64,000 nt of DNA, taken from Sinonovacula constricta. Lineage: Eukaryota; Mollusca; Bivalvia; Cardiida; Solecurtidae. This document shows, piece by piece, positions 13,001-23,900 of the stretch. The translations under genes and the position numbers were made by a program. The DNA lies in NCBI GenBank assembly GCA_007844125.1, contig CM017558.1, forward strand, positions 48,888,772 to 48,952,771, in the 5' to 3' direction. Below the pieces are notes generated by a model. It had not been told where the DNA came from. It was given only the letters and a program-made list of their open reading frames with translations, and ran no database searches. How positions within the stretch are numbered: position 1 is the first letter of the stretch; each line of letters starts with the position of its first letter.

Positions 13001-16000
13001 CTTTTAAAATTGCACTAATTTCTTCCTCACTTGTAAGCATGTTGTGTCTCTCAACCTCCCACAGTGAGTCTCTTGACCATGCCCTGTACTACCAGGTAGC
13101 CAAGGACATTGCCTCAGGAATGAACTACCTTCACAATCACAAACCAGAGGTGCTTCATCTTGACCTTAAATCCATGAACGTTCTCTTATGTCAGAGTCTG
13201 CGTGCTAAAATAGCAGATTTTGGCTTCTCAAAACTCAGGTGAGTCAACATAAAAAATACAAAGCAAAGTGGTAATTTGATGTTGAAAGAGATTGTTTTTA
13301 TTTTTATTAGTTGCTTAATGTTGCAGATCAGACAATACCAAAGAAACAAAATGTCATTTGTCTCATTTTATAACATATCCTCCTTTGAATTTGTAAAAAT
13401 TTCCTCCACGGTTAATTGTATCCATCACAATTGAGTTTAGGTGAAGTATACTGTGATATGGTTGTCTGTCCATCACTTGTACATCAGTTTTTATAAAACT
13501 TTACAACTAAATTTCCATGGAAACCTTTTCACCTGTGATAATTATTTTAGGTCCATCCTCGGACATAATTTTGTCCACATTTCTCCTATAGTATTACATC
13601 ACTTGTGAAAAGCTTTACAATTATTCAAGGTACTATTGGCATATTGCACCTGCTATTTTTGTTTCATTTAGATGCATATTGCAGGAGTTATTTGCCCCTT
13701 TAACAATATTTCCTGAACACCCATAGACACAGTTGTGTTTGGCTCCTTCTCCTACTGTTTTGCATCCATTTTGATAAACTTTTAAGTTATCATAAATACC
13801 AAGGAAACCTTTGAACCAGCAATTTTTGTTACAATCAGATGAATGTTGTCGAGGTTTGTGCCCTTTTAATGACTTTTCTGGTCTGTTCATAGACACAATT
13901 TTGTCAAGTTTTCTTCTATAGTTTTACACTAACTTTGGTGAAACTGTCCAATTATCCTTTGTATTATTACTACCACGGACATCTGTACCCTTGTTATTTT
14001 TTAAATTTATGATTTGATGAATATTGCAAGAATAATTGTCTAGGATTTGTCTAGAGCGGTTTTGCATCACTTTTGATAAACCTTAACAATAATCTTAAGT
14101 ACCATGGGAACCTGTGCAACTGCTATTCATTACTATTAGGTGAACATTACAGGAATTATTGTCCCTTTTAGCAATTTCTCTTATTTAAAAAGATTGTCCT
14201 GGTTACTGCATAAACAGTTTTGCAGAAATATTGATGAAAGTAAACAGGTATCCTTTTTCTATTAGAGCAGCATAAGTAATAGCTTTAGCAAGATAGCCAA
14301 CATCCTAATAAATGTTTTTTTCTTTTTAAATTGGATGGACTTTTTTTCACTCTGATGAACACATTCTGATGTGCTTACAAATAGTAGTTAAACTCATTTA
14401 AATATTAGGTACTTATTTTAACCACTCAGGTGTATGCTTTCTTTTGGTATGTGTTTTTGCATTTTTTAATTTGTTATGTTTCATTGGTTAATATTTTTCA
14501 GACATGATGTAAGTCAGAAGACTGGCCGGAAGGTAAAGACCCGGGCCCCACAGGGCTCCCCTGTCTGGATGGCACCAGAAATGCTTGATAAAGGAGATGT
14601 AACTAGCAAGGCTGATGTGTACAGCTTTGCTATTGTCCTATGGGAGATGATTACACGGAAAATACCTTATGGAGACTGTGGCCTTTTCCAGGTAAGTAAG
14701 GATTATGTATTATCACTTCATGTCATAGACATGCAATTTGTAGTTCAGAAAATGCAGTTCAAGGCCTAAAGCTATAAAATATATTGATTTTTTTGTGTAT
14801 CAATGATGTTGTTTTTCTCACTCTTTTGATATTTTTAACAAAAATTTGATTTTGCTGAAATATCAAGGAACACAATATTCCATTTTAAGATCTTATGCTG
14901 TATGAAATAATTAACTTAACTAATGGTGATTGGGTTTGACACAATAATGAGAGGTTTTTAAGTGTGATTGTGTTGAGGCGATCATATAAGCACATCTATT
15001 TTGACTTGCACCATGTAAAATAAAAGAAGTTGAAATGGTCACAGTAAAAAATAACATCTGTATTATTTTCTAAACATTTTTCCTATTTTACAAGAATGAA
15101 GTGCATTTAACATCTGTTAGAGGCGATCCTTTAATGGTGGTATCCAACAGTTTGTCGATATCAGATACATGTGACAATCTCTTACCTCTGCTTTGGGGAA
15201 TTTAGGCATAATTTCTGTATACTTTCATACTTTAGTCTAAGTAAAGAAGGTTTTGAACTATATTGTTAGTCAGTACTAATCACAAAAGAAATCACTCTCA
15301 ATGTTCATTCTTTCCAAGTCCATAAAAAGCATGAAAGTGGTGTATACTGAAAATAGATATCCACGTCAGAAAGTAGATGATCACAGTTTTCTTAGTTTGA
15401 AAATAGCTATCTGCAGCGTGGCTAAGATAGGAAATAGCTGTTTGCAATGATGAGTGAGGATTTGTGCTTGATTGTTCATACAGATCTAGGGCATCAATGA
15501 ACAGTATTTTGCAGGACCTCATGTACAATGGCTTATTTGATTTTTTGCCAAAGGAATATTTGGTCCAAACTGTTGAATAGCATCTTTAAAGCAGCGGCTA
15601 AGGTGACAAAACCAGCTATTCTGGCTAAGTAGTTATGACAATAAATACAAAAAAACACAACAACTTCGTTCTTGTGTGTTTTAAGTCACCTATCATAACT
15701 TTCTTGCCATGACTTATCTTTTTGCAACTTTACTACATGTATCTTTTAACTTAAAATAACTATCCTAATCATTTTCCCTTCATCACATACATAGATCCTA
15801 GAGCGAGTACGGAAGAACCAGAGACCAGAATTACCTGCATCCATACCTGTCAGCCTGTCAAAGTTCATCAGCCAGTGCTGGGACCGCAACCCAGCCAAGA
15901 GACCACAGTTCAAGGTACAAGAAAAGATTATAAAGGAAAAAAGTGCAGTGTATGTAGGCAACACTTGAAGATTAAACAGTATCCTCGGTACAAAGTAGAA

Positions 16001-19000
16001 AATGATAGAACAAATTCCAGATGAGATTATGATGTTATAGAAGCCTAAGGATGTTATAAGATGTCTGTTGTTAGCTTTATGTGTATATATTTCCATGCAT
16101 TATACTTTTTGGCAACATTTTTATAAGTGGAATAAAAATCACAGCACCTATTGATACTGTCAAGTATTGATCCACAATAATTCACACTGATATATTTGTC
16201 CTTGATCTCTTCTAGGATGTGATTGTGACACTGGAGCAGCTAGCCTTTCCTCCAGCATGGAGGGAGCTGTTTGTAGAGGCAGGCATACCAGATGCTGCAC
16301 TGCAGAATATTCAGTCTACCAGAACCATTATTAACCTTGTAGCAAACACCCTGGACTCCAGTGAGTCTGTGAAGTTACAGAACTTTATGATCCAGCAAGA
16401 TCCTCATGATCCACAGGGACATCACTCGGGAGCATTCCTTGGAGAATGTCCAACAAGCTACCCAGCACAACCAACCAGTGCAGACAAAATCTCCAAAAGA
16501 AACAGCAAGGTTCATGATGACTGGGAATGTGAAACAGTTAGTACAATCAGTGATAGGAGTACTGAAACAGTTAAAAATATGCATTTGAGTCTACAGGAGA
16601 GTTCTGGTGAGGAGAGAGGCAGTTCAGATGACTCTGACTCAAGCTCAGTTGTTTCTTCTGAAGTTGATACCATTATTGCATCACCAGCTCATGGTAAAGA
16701 TCCACCCAAGCAAAAACTAGATGTGTTTATCCCAAGTCTAGAATTGTCCTTGCAAACAGCAAGAGAAGAATTTAAAGCAGAAAGGGAGAAGATTGACAGA
16801 ATTTCTGACTGGTTTTCCATCAGCATGGATGATAGAAGTTCAAGAAGTGATAAAGTGGGTGTTGTGAATACCTCAGTAAGAGAATTCTCAGGAGAGTTAA
16901 GTTTGAAAGATTTGTCAAACCGTAGCAGCCGCAGTACCACACCTACCTCTTTTAGAGATAGCTCTAGAAGTAGTGCAAGTCTTAATAAGTCAGCACGAAC
17001 TAAGCGCAGGAATAAAACAAAAGATTTAAACATGTACACAGAAGAACAGTTAATGAGGGAGTCAGTAGACAACAGAAGGCCACCATCCCCATTTAAGAAA
17101 AAGTCTGGTACAAGTACACCAAAACTACTTGATAGCTCAAGATCCTCTGAGATAAATTCAACATCTGACACAGGAAGGTCAAGTATATGTTCAGAAAGGT
17201 CAAGTGTTGACTCAGAAAGAAAAAAGGATGACACAGATAGGTCAAAGATAGAAAGTGAAAAGTTAAGAATAGAAACAGAGTTGGCCAAAATAGAAAGTGA
17301 AAGGTCAAGGCTGGAAACACCAAAGTCAGATACAAACAAGGTTGTCTCTACAAAGCCATCTGTGTCAGGGGATAGTGTTTCTTCTCAGGGAAGATGTAGA
17401 ATACCTGATAATGACTTTTCTAATGATCTTATAGGAGAGTTAAAGAACCATCAGAACAACAGCGCCATTTCAAATGCAAGGAACTCAATGTTGGCACAGT
17501 TAAAAGAAGGATCAGATAAATCTACAAAATTTTCCAAACCATCAGATATTTTATCAAACAGAAGCTCTAGGACGACCTGCACAGTCGACTCCTCTGTCGA
17601 TAGCTTCTTTGGCATATCTTTAAATAAAAGAACCAACAGTGGACCTTTGACTTTAGATACAAGCAAAGATAGCATAGCAAACAGTTCAAGTTGTATTGGA
17701 GTAAATTCTGCTGAGATGGAAGCCAATAAAACTGTTCAAGCTAGTAACAGACAAAATGCTTCAGATAATTTTGAAGACGTAACTAATGAGAGTGTAACAA
17801 GTAGTAGGTTGATAGCTTCAAGTATTGCCTCAATGCAAGAATTTCTGGGCTCAGAAAATTTCAAGCCAAGCAACATTCAGGAATCGAAGTCCCCTCTAGC
17901 TAGTGCCAGAGATAATATGAATGGAGAAGCTAGAAAAACACAAGAAAAAGTATCTACCAGTCAAGTGATAGGAGAATATATTGGAGAGATGATAAACCCT
18001 TCTTATAAAAACAGTAATGATATGGAAAATACACAGAGCAAGAGTGTGACAGAGATTAAAGTAAGACAGAATGGTGAAACTGGAGAAGTCAAAGAGAGTC
18101 AGCCTGATGAACAGAGTAAAAAGAATAAAACTCAGACAAATGACAGGGTGAATGAACATCTAACAAAAGAAAAACAAAGTGACACCAAAGACAGCAATGA
18201 AAAAGTAAGGGTTAAGCTAGATTTGTCAGAATTAGAAAAGAAGAAATATGATCTTAAGTCAAGTATGAATGGAAGCATGCCTTCTCCAAGACGAGCATCG
18301 TTGGACCCATTTGAGAGGAAGAAACCTGCCATTACACCAAGAAAAAGCAAGCTTGTTTGTCAGTCTGTGAGTTTGGATGTTAAAATGGCAGTTTCAGAAC
18401 ACAATGAGAGAACTGCTCAAAGTGCTGAATATGTGACCAACCCTCGAACACCAATGCAGAAAGAAACTAAAATTACAGGGCTAAAAGAGGTTAATGATGA
18501 CAATCCCAAGAATGTCAATGAACACAATAGAAAAGGACACAGACGTAGAGATTCTCATGGAAAACCTAAGATAGATTTGGGAATGGATGAGTTCAAGATT
18601 ATGTCAGAAGCTGAAAAAACTAAAAAGCCTGAAGGATTCGAGAAAGCAGATGAACATGATATTGTCAGTTCAAAGGAAGAAAAGATGGCAAACCAGGAAA
18701 ATGTAAGCAAAAATGAAGAACTACCTGTTAAAGCCAAAACTAATAAAACCCAGACACTTACGAATATTGAAAAAAGTTTCACTTTATCTGATATGAGGGT
18801 TAATCTAATCAACCCAGTCGATGTCATTAAAGACCAAGATGACAAAAACAAGCTGGAATTGGGAACTGTTTCAAAGAAAACTTACAGCCCAAAGAAAAAT
18901 GTTATCAGAGTGAAGCTGAGAAAAGATCCTTTGGCACAATCTGATCCTGCTAATTTAGACTTTAAAACAAATGCCAAACAAACAGCTGTACAAACTAACC

Positions 19001-20372
19001 ATACTAGTCAAAGTAGGTCAAAACAAATTGTTAAAATAAAGAAATCCGAAAATAGTCCTGTTTCAGAGAATCGGGGAGCTGATCGTAAACCTGAACCACA
19101 TGGTGAAGGTATCAGGGTGAAACTTATGAAAGATCCCTTGGCTCCAAGTCTTTGTAGAAGTACAGCATCTCCTATTCCCCCTCCCCCACCTCCACCTCCT
19201 CCCCCTCCTATTCCAATCAGCCAGTCACTTAATGCCATGCCGAGTCAGAAGAAACCAAGCAAGCCTGGGAGTCTTAGTATGGCTGACGAGCTTCGTTCTC
19301 GACTGTCTGACCGCAAAAGCATTTCGGAGGGTTTGCCTTTCCAAAGTAGGACAAATTCTGGTCGTCCTGTTAAGAGTGGGAATGTCATAGGTCATGGCGG
19401 GGGAGTAACCACTGGCACTACCCGCAAGCAGCCATTGGTCAGTGGATGTCATGGAGATGAATATGATGAACTAGACGATGTACTGGTGCCCCTTCAGTCA
19501 GATGGCCTGCCTTCATTCATGGTGCAGTCAATGGATTTGCGGGATCAGAAGGAACAGCTTCGTTCTATCTCCAGGCAGCATCCCCAGCAGCTGGATGAGC
19601 CACTCTGCCATGCCAGCAAGGAGAAACTCTCCACCATTGCAGAGATATTGAAGAAGGTATGCAAGGTTAATCTGCAATATTTGCCGATATTATCATACTG
19701 TTATAGAGTAATGAGATAAAAAAGGAACAATTATTTGAAATGATCTATTTCTAGGGAACAGCTCTGGTTGTGGGTATGTTCATGGTTTAGAGCATATCTG
19801 CCTTTGAGCATCTGTGGTCTAGTGAATAAAGCAAATGTTTGAAGCCCAGACTGATAATTAGATCTCAGTCCATTTGCACTATTTCACACATCCCTGTTAG
19901 TTACTACCAAAGTCCTGGTACTATCCAGAAATTGGGCTGTCAAGCTTAATATTGTATAAGTTAAAATAACTTGTTTCCAAAATGGCTATTAACAACAGGT
20001 TATAACTATATTTGTCTTCCCCATTTATGATACTTAATGGAATGTAATTATAGAGTGAAGTAATAGGTATTTATTAACTAGAATTATTAGTATAATTTAT
20101 TTACTCAGTATATTTTTGAGACAATCTTTGCAAATGATCACATTGAAGATCTTTGTAATGTTGTGTTATTTCAACAACACTACTGCCTTACATGTTTACC
20201 TGTGTGTATGTTTGTAAGAACATTTAAGTATTGGTAAATAATATGCTATGTTCTGGATTTTTTTCTTTAGGCTGTGATGGAAAGACGATTTGCTATGCAT
20301 GAAGATGGTGACAGCGTCTCACAAAGCCTGGACTCATGTGCAACTGGTTGGTCCATTGACACTGGAATTTGA
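922..20372 (+). CDS. Large SAM-domain plus TKL-type protein kinase (3' part, 17 exons)
   Basis: The gene begins left of the window; its last 17 exons join at 922-1044, 1632-3586, 3999-4150, 4843-4984, 5653-5706, 7781-7930, 8512-8645, 9206-9647, 9902-10157, 10497-10588, 11879-12000, 12406-12542, 13065-13238, 14502-14691, 15795-15914, 16216-19656 and 20271-20372. All junctions are GT-AG and all phases agree, giving 7,786 coding bases and about 2,594 residues. In the partial protein a coiled coil lies at 1-41, a SAM domain near 403-465, charged linkers to about 1150, a kinase domain near 1160-1425 and a disordered C-terminal arm. The kinase has all main catalytic residues but reads HLD, not HRD, so it should be an active non-RD Ser/Thr or dual-specificity kinase. 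SAM domains usually drive oligomerisation, so a scaffolded signalling kinase is my inference. SAM before the kinase differs from ZAK/MLTK, where SAM follows it. I cannot name the orthologue. Confidence 0.85.
1632..3586 (+). CDS. Kinase gene exon: Ser/Arg-rich linker and SAM domain
   Basis: This 1,955-bp exon starts after a pyrimidine-rich acceptor ending at 1631; the open frame runs left to 1366, but that part is AT-rich intron. It encodes a long Ser-, Lys- and Arg-rich disordered region, then a SAM domain at about 2711-2905 (EVEFWLRGLGLPDINKYV, then DLEFMSAAQLHDMGI and LDKILKGVHDL). The helix pattern, the LxxLGL start and the DLxxMGI core are typical of SAM. After it comes another Ser-rich region with repeated SxxSLxxRRSLDLS-like stretches, possible phosphorylation sites. 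Confidence 0.85.
3999..4150 (+). CDS. Kinase gene exon: charged helix
   Basis: The acceptor is TTCCAG and the donor GAG-GTAAAC. The exon joins in phase 1 and ends in phase 0. It encodes VQAAAKKFEDKQQRGRD and ends in a very basic and acidic helix (HLQRERERDKE), a likely single alpha helix or coiled coil. Confidence 0.75.
4843..4984 (+). CDS. Kinase gene exon: linker
   Basis: Acceptor TTTTCAG and donor CAG-GTACGT are both strong. The frame encodes DTSGWIVSEEGQTGVVVQTH, a Gly/Glu-rich loop, and VTINVLANHSPGS. It enters in phase 0 and leaves in phase 1. No domain is recognised; the beta-rich look (VVVQTH, VTINVLA) suggests a small folded piece. Confidence 0.7.
5653..5706 (+). CDS. Kinase gene exon: 54-bp micro-exon
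   Basis: The exon encodes ALGDSLGRSTVIYVLPPI and leaves by the donor ATCA-GTAAGG, which joins in phase to the exon at 7781. If this donor is skipped, the frame reads on for about 20 residues to a TGA at 5766-5768. That would give a short form with SAM but no kinase. Confidence 0.65.
7781..7930 (+). CDS. Kinase gene exon: Arg-rich linker
   Basis: Acceptor TTCTCAG and donor TTGG-GTCAGT. It encodes PDRSPREVRDRTTVVQSKSG, then a basic stretch (LRRSLRRVEPVKRQQRN). Phase 1 in and phase 1 out. No known domain; basic Ser/Arg character suggests a disordered, phosphorylatable linker. Confidence 0.7.
8135..8440 (+). mobile_element. tRNA-derived SINE, family 1, copy 1, with target-site duplication
   Basis: The head has RNA polymerase III boxes: TAGCTCAAGTGGTAGAGC (A box) and GGGTTCAAACCCCGG (B box). 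A body of about 200 bp follows, and a tail of C/A/T-rich CCCATCC-like units. The 12-bp direct repeat TCACCACACTTT flanks it at 8135-8146 and 8429-8440, clear evidence of retroposition. It lies inside an intron of the kinase gene, in the same orientation. The acceptor stem does not pair well, so this is not a working tRNA gene. Confidence 0.85.
8512..8645 (+). CDS. Kinase gene exon: start of coiled coil
   Basis: It encodes DLPVLSTYKTAGKDREKAVS and ends in YSQIEERVSEIQQQ, which continues as IKKLKARAS in the next exon. This is the start of a predicted coiled coil. Acceptor CTGCAG, donor CAG-GTACAA, leaving in phase 0. Confidence 0.75.
9206..9647 (+). CDS. Kinase gene exon: coiled coil and polar linker
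   Basis: The exon begins IKKLKARASTGDEMTLTLVR and goes on with DLQAQLVHFEQQLLDKEQG, a clear coiled coil. A Gln/Thr/Ser-rich linker follows, up to a phase-1 donor AATG-GTATGT. Confidence 0.75.
9902..10157 (+). CDS. Kinase gene exon: acidic and basic helix before the kinase
   Basis: It encodes a linker with GVTQTFKPISKAIHKMA and a long charged helix (DVGEEEEKRETRRDG, RKELLEEMQKEKQQHHQQ). It ends at ATAAG-GTTCAT, a weak donor, but the phase fits the next exon exactly. Confidence 0.7.
10497..10588 (+). CDS. Kinase gene exon: entry to kinase domain
   Basis: It encodes QLQSELQRIRHTDPVSSLEL and SPQDIVFKQE. The last part is the first beta strand of the kinase N-lobe; the preceding helix continues the coiled coil. 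Phase 2 in, phase 1 out. Confidence 0.8.
11879..12000 (+). CDS. Kinase gene exon: glycine-rich loop and ATP lysine
   Basis: The exon encodes DLIGEGTFSHVFRGEYQG with the GxGxFxxV nucleotide loop, then EVAVKRLKVPLLS with the VAVK lysine, and the start of helix C (YFRAE). The acceptor is TTTTCAG and the donor GAG-GTACTA. Confidence 0.9.
12406..12542 (+). CDS. Kinase gene exon: helix C to hinge
   Basis: It encodes VSLLKELRHPRVVLLLGVCT, then LPIMVLEFMSRGNLFNYLHN. The sequence LRHPxVVxLLGVC is typical of TKL kinases such as Raf and DLK/MLK relatives. The hinge is LEFMSRG. Confidence 0.9.
13065..13238 (+). CDS. Kinase gene exon: catalytic loop and DFG
   Basis: It encodes the catalytic loop VLHLDLKSMNVLL, where Asp, Lys and Asn are kept but the usual Arg of HRD is Leu. 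The Mg-binding loop follows as KIADFGFSKLR. This makes a non-RD kinase with the essential residues intact. Confidence 0.9.
13480..14215 (+). repeat. Degenerate tandem repeat, about 180 bp, in an intron
   Basis: Phrases such as TAGACACAATTTTGTC, CTATAGTTTTACA and TTGTCCCTTTTAGCAAT recur with a spacing of about 170-190 bases, about four worn copies. No coding potential is seen here. Confidence 0.4.
14502..14691 (+). CDS. Kinase gene exon: activation segment and helix F
   Basis: It encodes the end of the activation loop, GSPVWMAPEML (APE motif), then SKADVYSFAIVLWEMITRK with the invariant helix F Asp, and IPYGDCGLFQ. This is typical TKL C-lobe sequence. Confidence 0.9.
15260..15540 (+). repeat. 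Dispersed repeat, copy 1 (second copy near 51800)
   Basis: AATGTTCATT, AGATATCCACGTCAGA and CTGCAGCGTGGCTAAGATAG occur in the same order and spacing as AATGTTCATT, AGATATCAACGTCAGA and CTGCAGTGTGACTCAAATAG at 51838-52005. The rest is too diverged to classify; it could be a MITE or a SINE body. Confidence 0.5.
15795..15914 (+). CDS. Kinase gene exon: end of kinase C-lobe
   Basis: It encodes ILERVRKNQRPELPASIPVS and FISQCWDRNPAKRPQFK. The CWxxNPxKRPxF motif carries the conserved helix I Arg that closes kinase subdomain XI. The exon is in phase 0 at both ends. Confidence 0.9.
16216..19656 (+). CDS. Kinase gene giant exon: C-terminal disordered arm
   Basis: This 3,441-bp exon starts with the last kinase helix (DVIVTLEQLA) and a short well-ordered-looking stretch, PPAWRELFVEAGIPDAALQN, which I cannot assign. 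About 1,050 residues of Ser-, Lys-, Glu- and Asn-rich low-complexity sequence follow, including KIES/RIETE-type charged repeats near 17245-17320. Three related motifs start with RVKL (near 18205, 18907 and 19114). A poly-proline run of 11 (19171-19215) could bind EVH1, SH3 or profilin. Next is MADELRSRLSDRKS, a short helix of unknown role, then an acidic patch (DEYDELDDVLVPL) and a helix that continues in the last exon. It ends at a strong donor, AAGAAG-GTATGC. Confidence 0.85.
20271..20372 (+). CDS. Kinase gene terminal exon
   Basis: After TTTCTTTAG the exon continues the helix KEKLSTIAEILKK as AVMERRFAMHEDGD, and ends WSIDTGI followed by TGA at 20370-20372. The length of 34 codons and phase 0 fit the previous exon. 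The stop codon lies in the first, diverged unit of the 32-bp repeat array. Confidence 0.8.
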   Translation, partial: AVMERRFAMHEDGDSVSQSLDSCATGWSIDTGI

Positions 20373-20985
20373 TTGGCTAACTTGGACATTTAAGCAGACC
20401 CTGACTAGTTAACCTTGACATTTTAACAAAATCTGACTGGCTTAACAGGACCGTGCAGCAGAATCCAGGACAGGGTGGCAAGCAGATTTTGTTTGGCTGA
20501 CCTGGACATTTAAGTAAAATCTGATGGGCTAACCTGGACATTTAAGTAAAATCTGGTTGGCTGACTAGGACATTTAAGTAAAATCTGATGGGCTAACCTG
20601 GACATTTAAGTAAAATCTGATTGGCTAACCTGGACATTTAAGTAAAATCTGATTGGCTGACCTGGACATTTAAGTAAAATCTGATTGGCTAACCTGGACA
20701 TTTAAGTAAAATCTGATTGGCTGACCAGGACATTTTAGTAAAATCTGATGGGCTAACCTGGACATTTAAGTAAAATCTGATGGGCTAACCTGGACATTTA
20801 AGTAAAATCTGATTGGCTAACCTGGACATTTAAGTAAAATCTGATTAGCTGACCTGGACATTTAAGTAAAATCTGATTGGCTGACCTGGACATTTAAGTA
20901 AAATCTGATTGGCTGACCAGGACATTTAAGTAAAATCTGATGGGCTAGCATGGATATGAAGCAGAATTTGATTGGCGTACATATG
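20362..20985 (+). repeat. 32-bp minisatellite at the stop codon and in the 3' UTR
   Basis: Fourteen nearly perfect 32-bp units run from about 20494 to 20942, with worn units on both sides. Each unit contains GGACATTTAAGTAAAATCTG followed by ATTGGCTAACCT or ATGGGCTAACCT. The first worn unit contains the TGA stop of the kinase gene (TTTGATTGGCTAACTTGGAC). All of it should be transcribed as 3' UTR. Confidence 0.9.
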
Positions 20986-23900
20986 CCACATTTATCATGA
21001 TTAATATCATGCCAACATTGTAAATAACATTTATTAAATATATATAACTGCTCAGTACAGCTATATCATATCACCAAATACCTATTTAAAATGAGAACAT
21101 TTTATACATGTTTTTCTTTGTTTAAATGTCAAAGGTCACATTCACATCACAGAGTTTATATATATCAAAATCAGGGACTTGTACCTAGCCATGTTTTCAA
21201 AGTTGTTAAAGTCTTATATGGCTATATGTGGTTACATATGTTATATATGTATTGAATTTTATAAAAGTGGGTGTTCATTATTTTAACTATGTAACCCCAT
21301 TTATAATGCTGTGTTGCTGGGATTTTGAGTATAAACTGACATTAAAATATAAGACATTTACTACCATTGTATAAATAAGATTTTTGTTTAAATTCAATGG
21401 AATATTAAGCTCCTGTATGTTATTGTACATTGTATATGTGTTTATGCCCTTGCATATATACTTTATAGCTTTATTGACATTTAAGGTTACATTTTTTGTA
21501 AATAAAATTGTATACTTGCTTTACAAGACTACAGCATTGCACAAAAATCTTTTTACATATCATGTGAGACTAGCTTATAGTTATATTATGTTGTTATTAC
21601 CTGATTGTTTATATAGCTTTACTCATTGCTCTGAACATATCAAGCCCTTGTTGACTGGAAGAACAACATTTATGATGTTTATGATCAAACTAAATTTATT
21701 GATTAATGTCATATTTTTTTATTTGACTATGTCTTATTATTTATTTATAAGAACATTTTTTCAAGTCTTTTTTTTTTTTATTTGTTAAATTGACACACAC
21801 ATCAACTTTATAAGCAGTAATTCTTCTTTATTTGTGTTTATCTTTTCATTTATTTGTGGAGTTTGACATTTATTTGACAAACCAGTGAATATTAAATTGA
21901 TAAATCGGAAATCTGCACAGAAAACTGATGTCTTCTATTTATGTTCAACAAGTTTTATATTTTTTAATTTATTAAATAAGATTGTTTTTATTTTAGCTTG
22001 AAATATATTTTGCCTAGTAGTGCCAAAGGATCAGATGATCATTATTTATTTGTAAGTTTTTATTTATTTAAAAATATTGTTTTCTTTGTTTTTGCATATG
22101 TTTCTTTGTGTTGTTATTTTTAGTCAGTTAATTGTGTAATTGAAGTTATTTTAGTTCGAAATTGCATTGCGATTATACATACATATTTATGTTTACATGA
22201 TGTTATATTAAAACAACTTGGTCACAGTATGGTTACATTTAAACATATATACCTGACACACAGAATGGCATAATCTGGTTTTTATATTTATTTATATTAC
22301 TGGGATACTATTGACCCCATGAATGTGATGTTTATTACAGATGTACACATGACTTATATCCCACATGCAGACTGTAAAGGAACACTGCTTTATTGAGCTT
22401 CATTGAATTTTAATTACTGAAAATCATTGCACCTTTTTTGTTGTTCTCCTAACCTTAAGATAAGCCAATCATTTAAAGGACAGCATGTTCACATACATAA
22501 TAAAGTTATCATTTTTATCTATCTTACATTGTGTTTTAAAAAAGTTTAGCAAAGAAAAAAATTAAAAAAGGTAAATGTGACCAACTATGACCAAGTCACT
22601 TAAAATTTTACATATCTGTGATTAATTCTGACCATGGCATATATTTCTTAATGTTTTTTATTGTTTTATTTATTTATACATGTATTTTTAATCCAAAGAA
22701 TTTATTTTTACAATTAAGGCATTCTGTTATGCATGCATACTTATTAAAGATTGTTTTTTGCACTTTTTATGTGGCTTTGCATCAATTTGAAGAATCACAC
22801 ATAGTACACTAGTCATTCTCAAGGCTGCGAGTCATTTGAAAAATCTGATGTAAGTGCTTTAAAGATTTGTTTAGTTTGTTTAAGAAAAGATGCATAACTA
22901 CAGACACATTCCAGTTGTTGGTACTTGGACTATGAAACACCATCAAGTTAGAATCACTGACTTTACAAAACTGTTGTTTTGAGACCTCTTCAGTGTATAA
23001 AATTAATAAATAATTTCAACAAAAATTGCAGGTTTTGAATCTGTATGTGATAGAAATATAGTAATATTGGTAATAACTTTTTAATATTTAGACTAATATG
23101 TACTGCACATTCATTTGCATTGGTCATAATAGAAGAACTTCAACTTCTTAAGGAAGGTTCATATTTAAAGATACAGTAATGCATTTGTTTTGAATAATTG
23201 TTCTCTGTATCTTACAGTATTGTTTTATGATTTTCAATCTTAGCCAATTGATCAGATTTAGTCAAACAGTGTATATCCAGATGAGCAGAGTCCTGCTGGT
23301 ATGATGTGTGATCAGGATCTACACTATTCGCTGATGAATCATTATCAGTACATAGTACTCACCTGGACAGTGCAGCATTCTGCAGGAAGCAAATGACGAT
23401 ATGGGTTATTTTTGACCTGTACTCCTAAACTGTAATAAAAGCTTTAAAGTGTAATTAAGAACGGTATGCCTTTTCCAATACTGGTGATGATATTAGTTCT
23501 ATAGAACATTTTTAATAGTTTGGCTAGTCTTATTTGTATCGGGTTTGTTTTGATATTTGATTTTTTGGTTATATGTTATTTTTTTTCTGATTTGGCTTTT
23601 TAGGTATTTATCTTGTTTTATGGAAATATTGTTTGATCTAGATTTTATTCTGTTTAGGAAGGGAAATATATTTATTGCAGTAATCTCAATGTACACATGT
23701 GTGTGTAGTTATAAATTGCATAATGAACAAAGCATTTGAATGTTATTTCAAAATAAGCTGAATGCTTCCATTGGAACTGTATTTATTGTATGTTACCTTA
23801 TTGAAGGCCTAAAGTTAATTGATATTCATGTTCAAAGTGGCACAGATTGAAAATATTTTTTGAAGAATTGCATACTAAAGAAATCACTCCATTTTACTTT

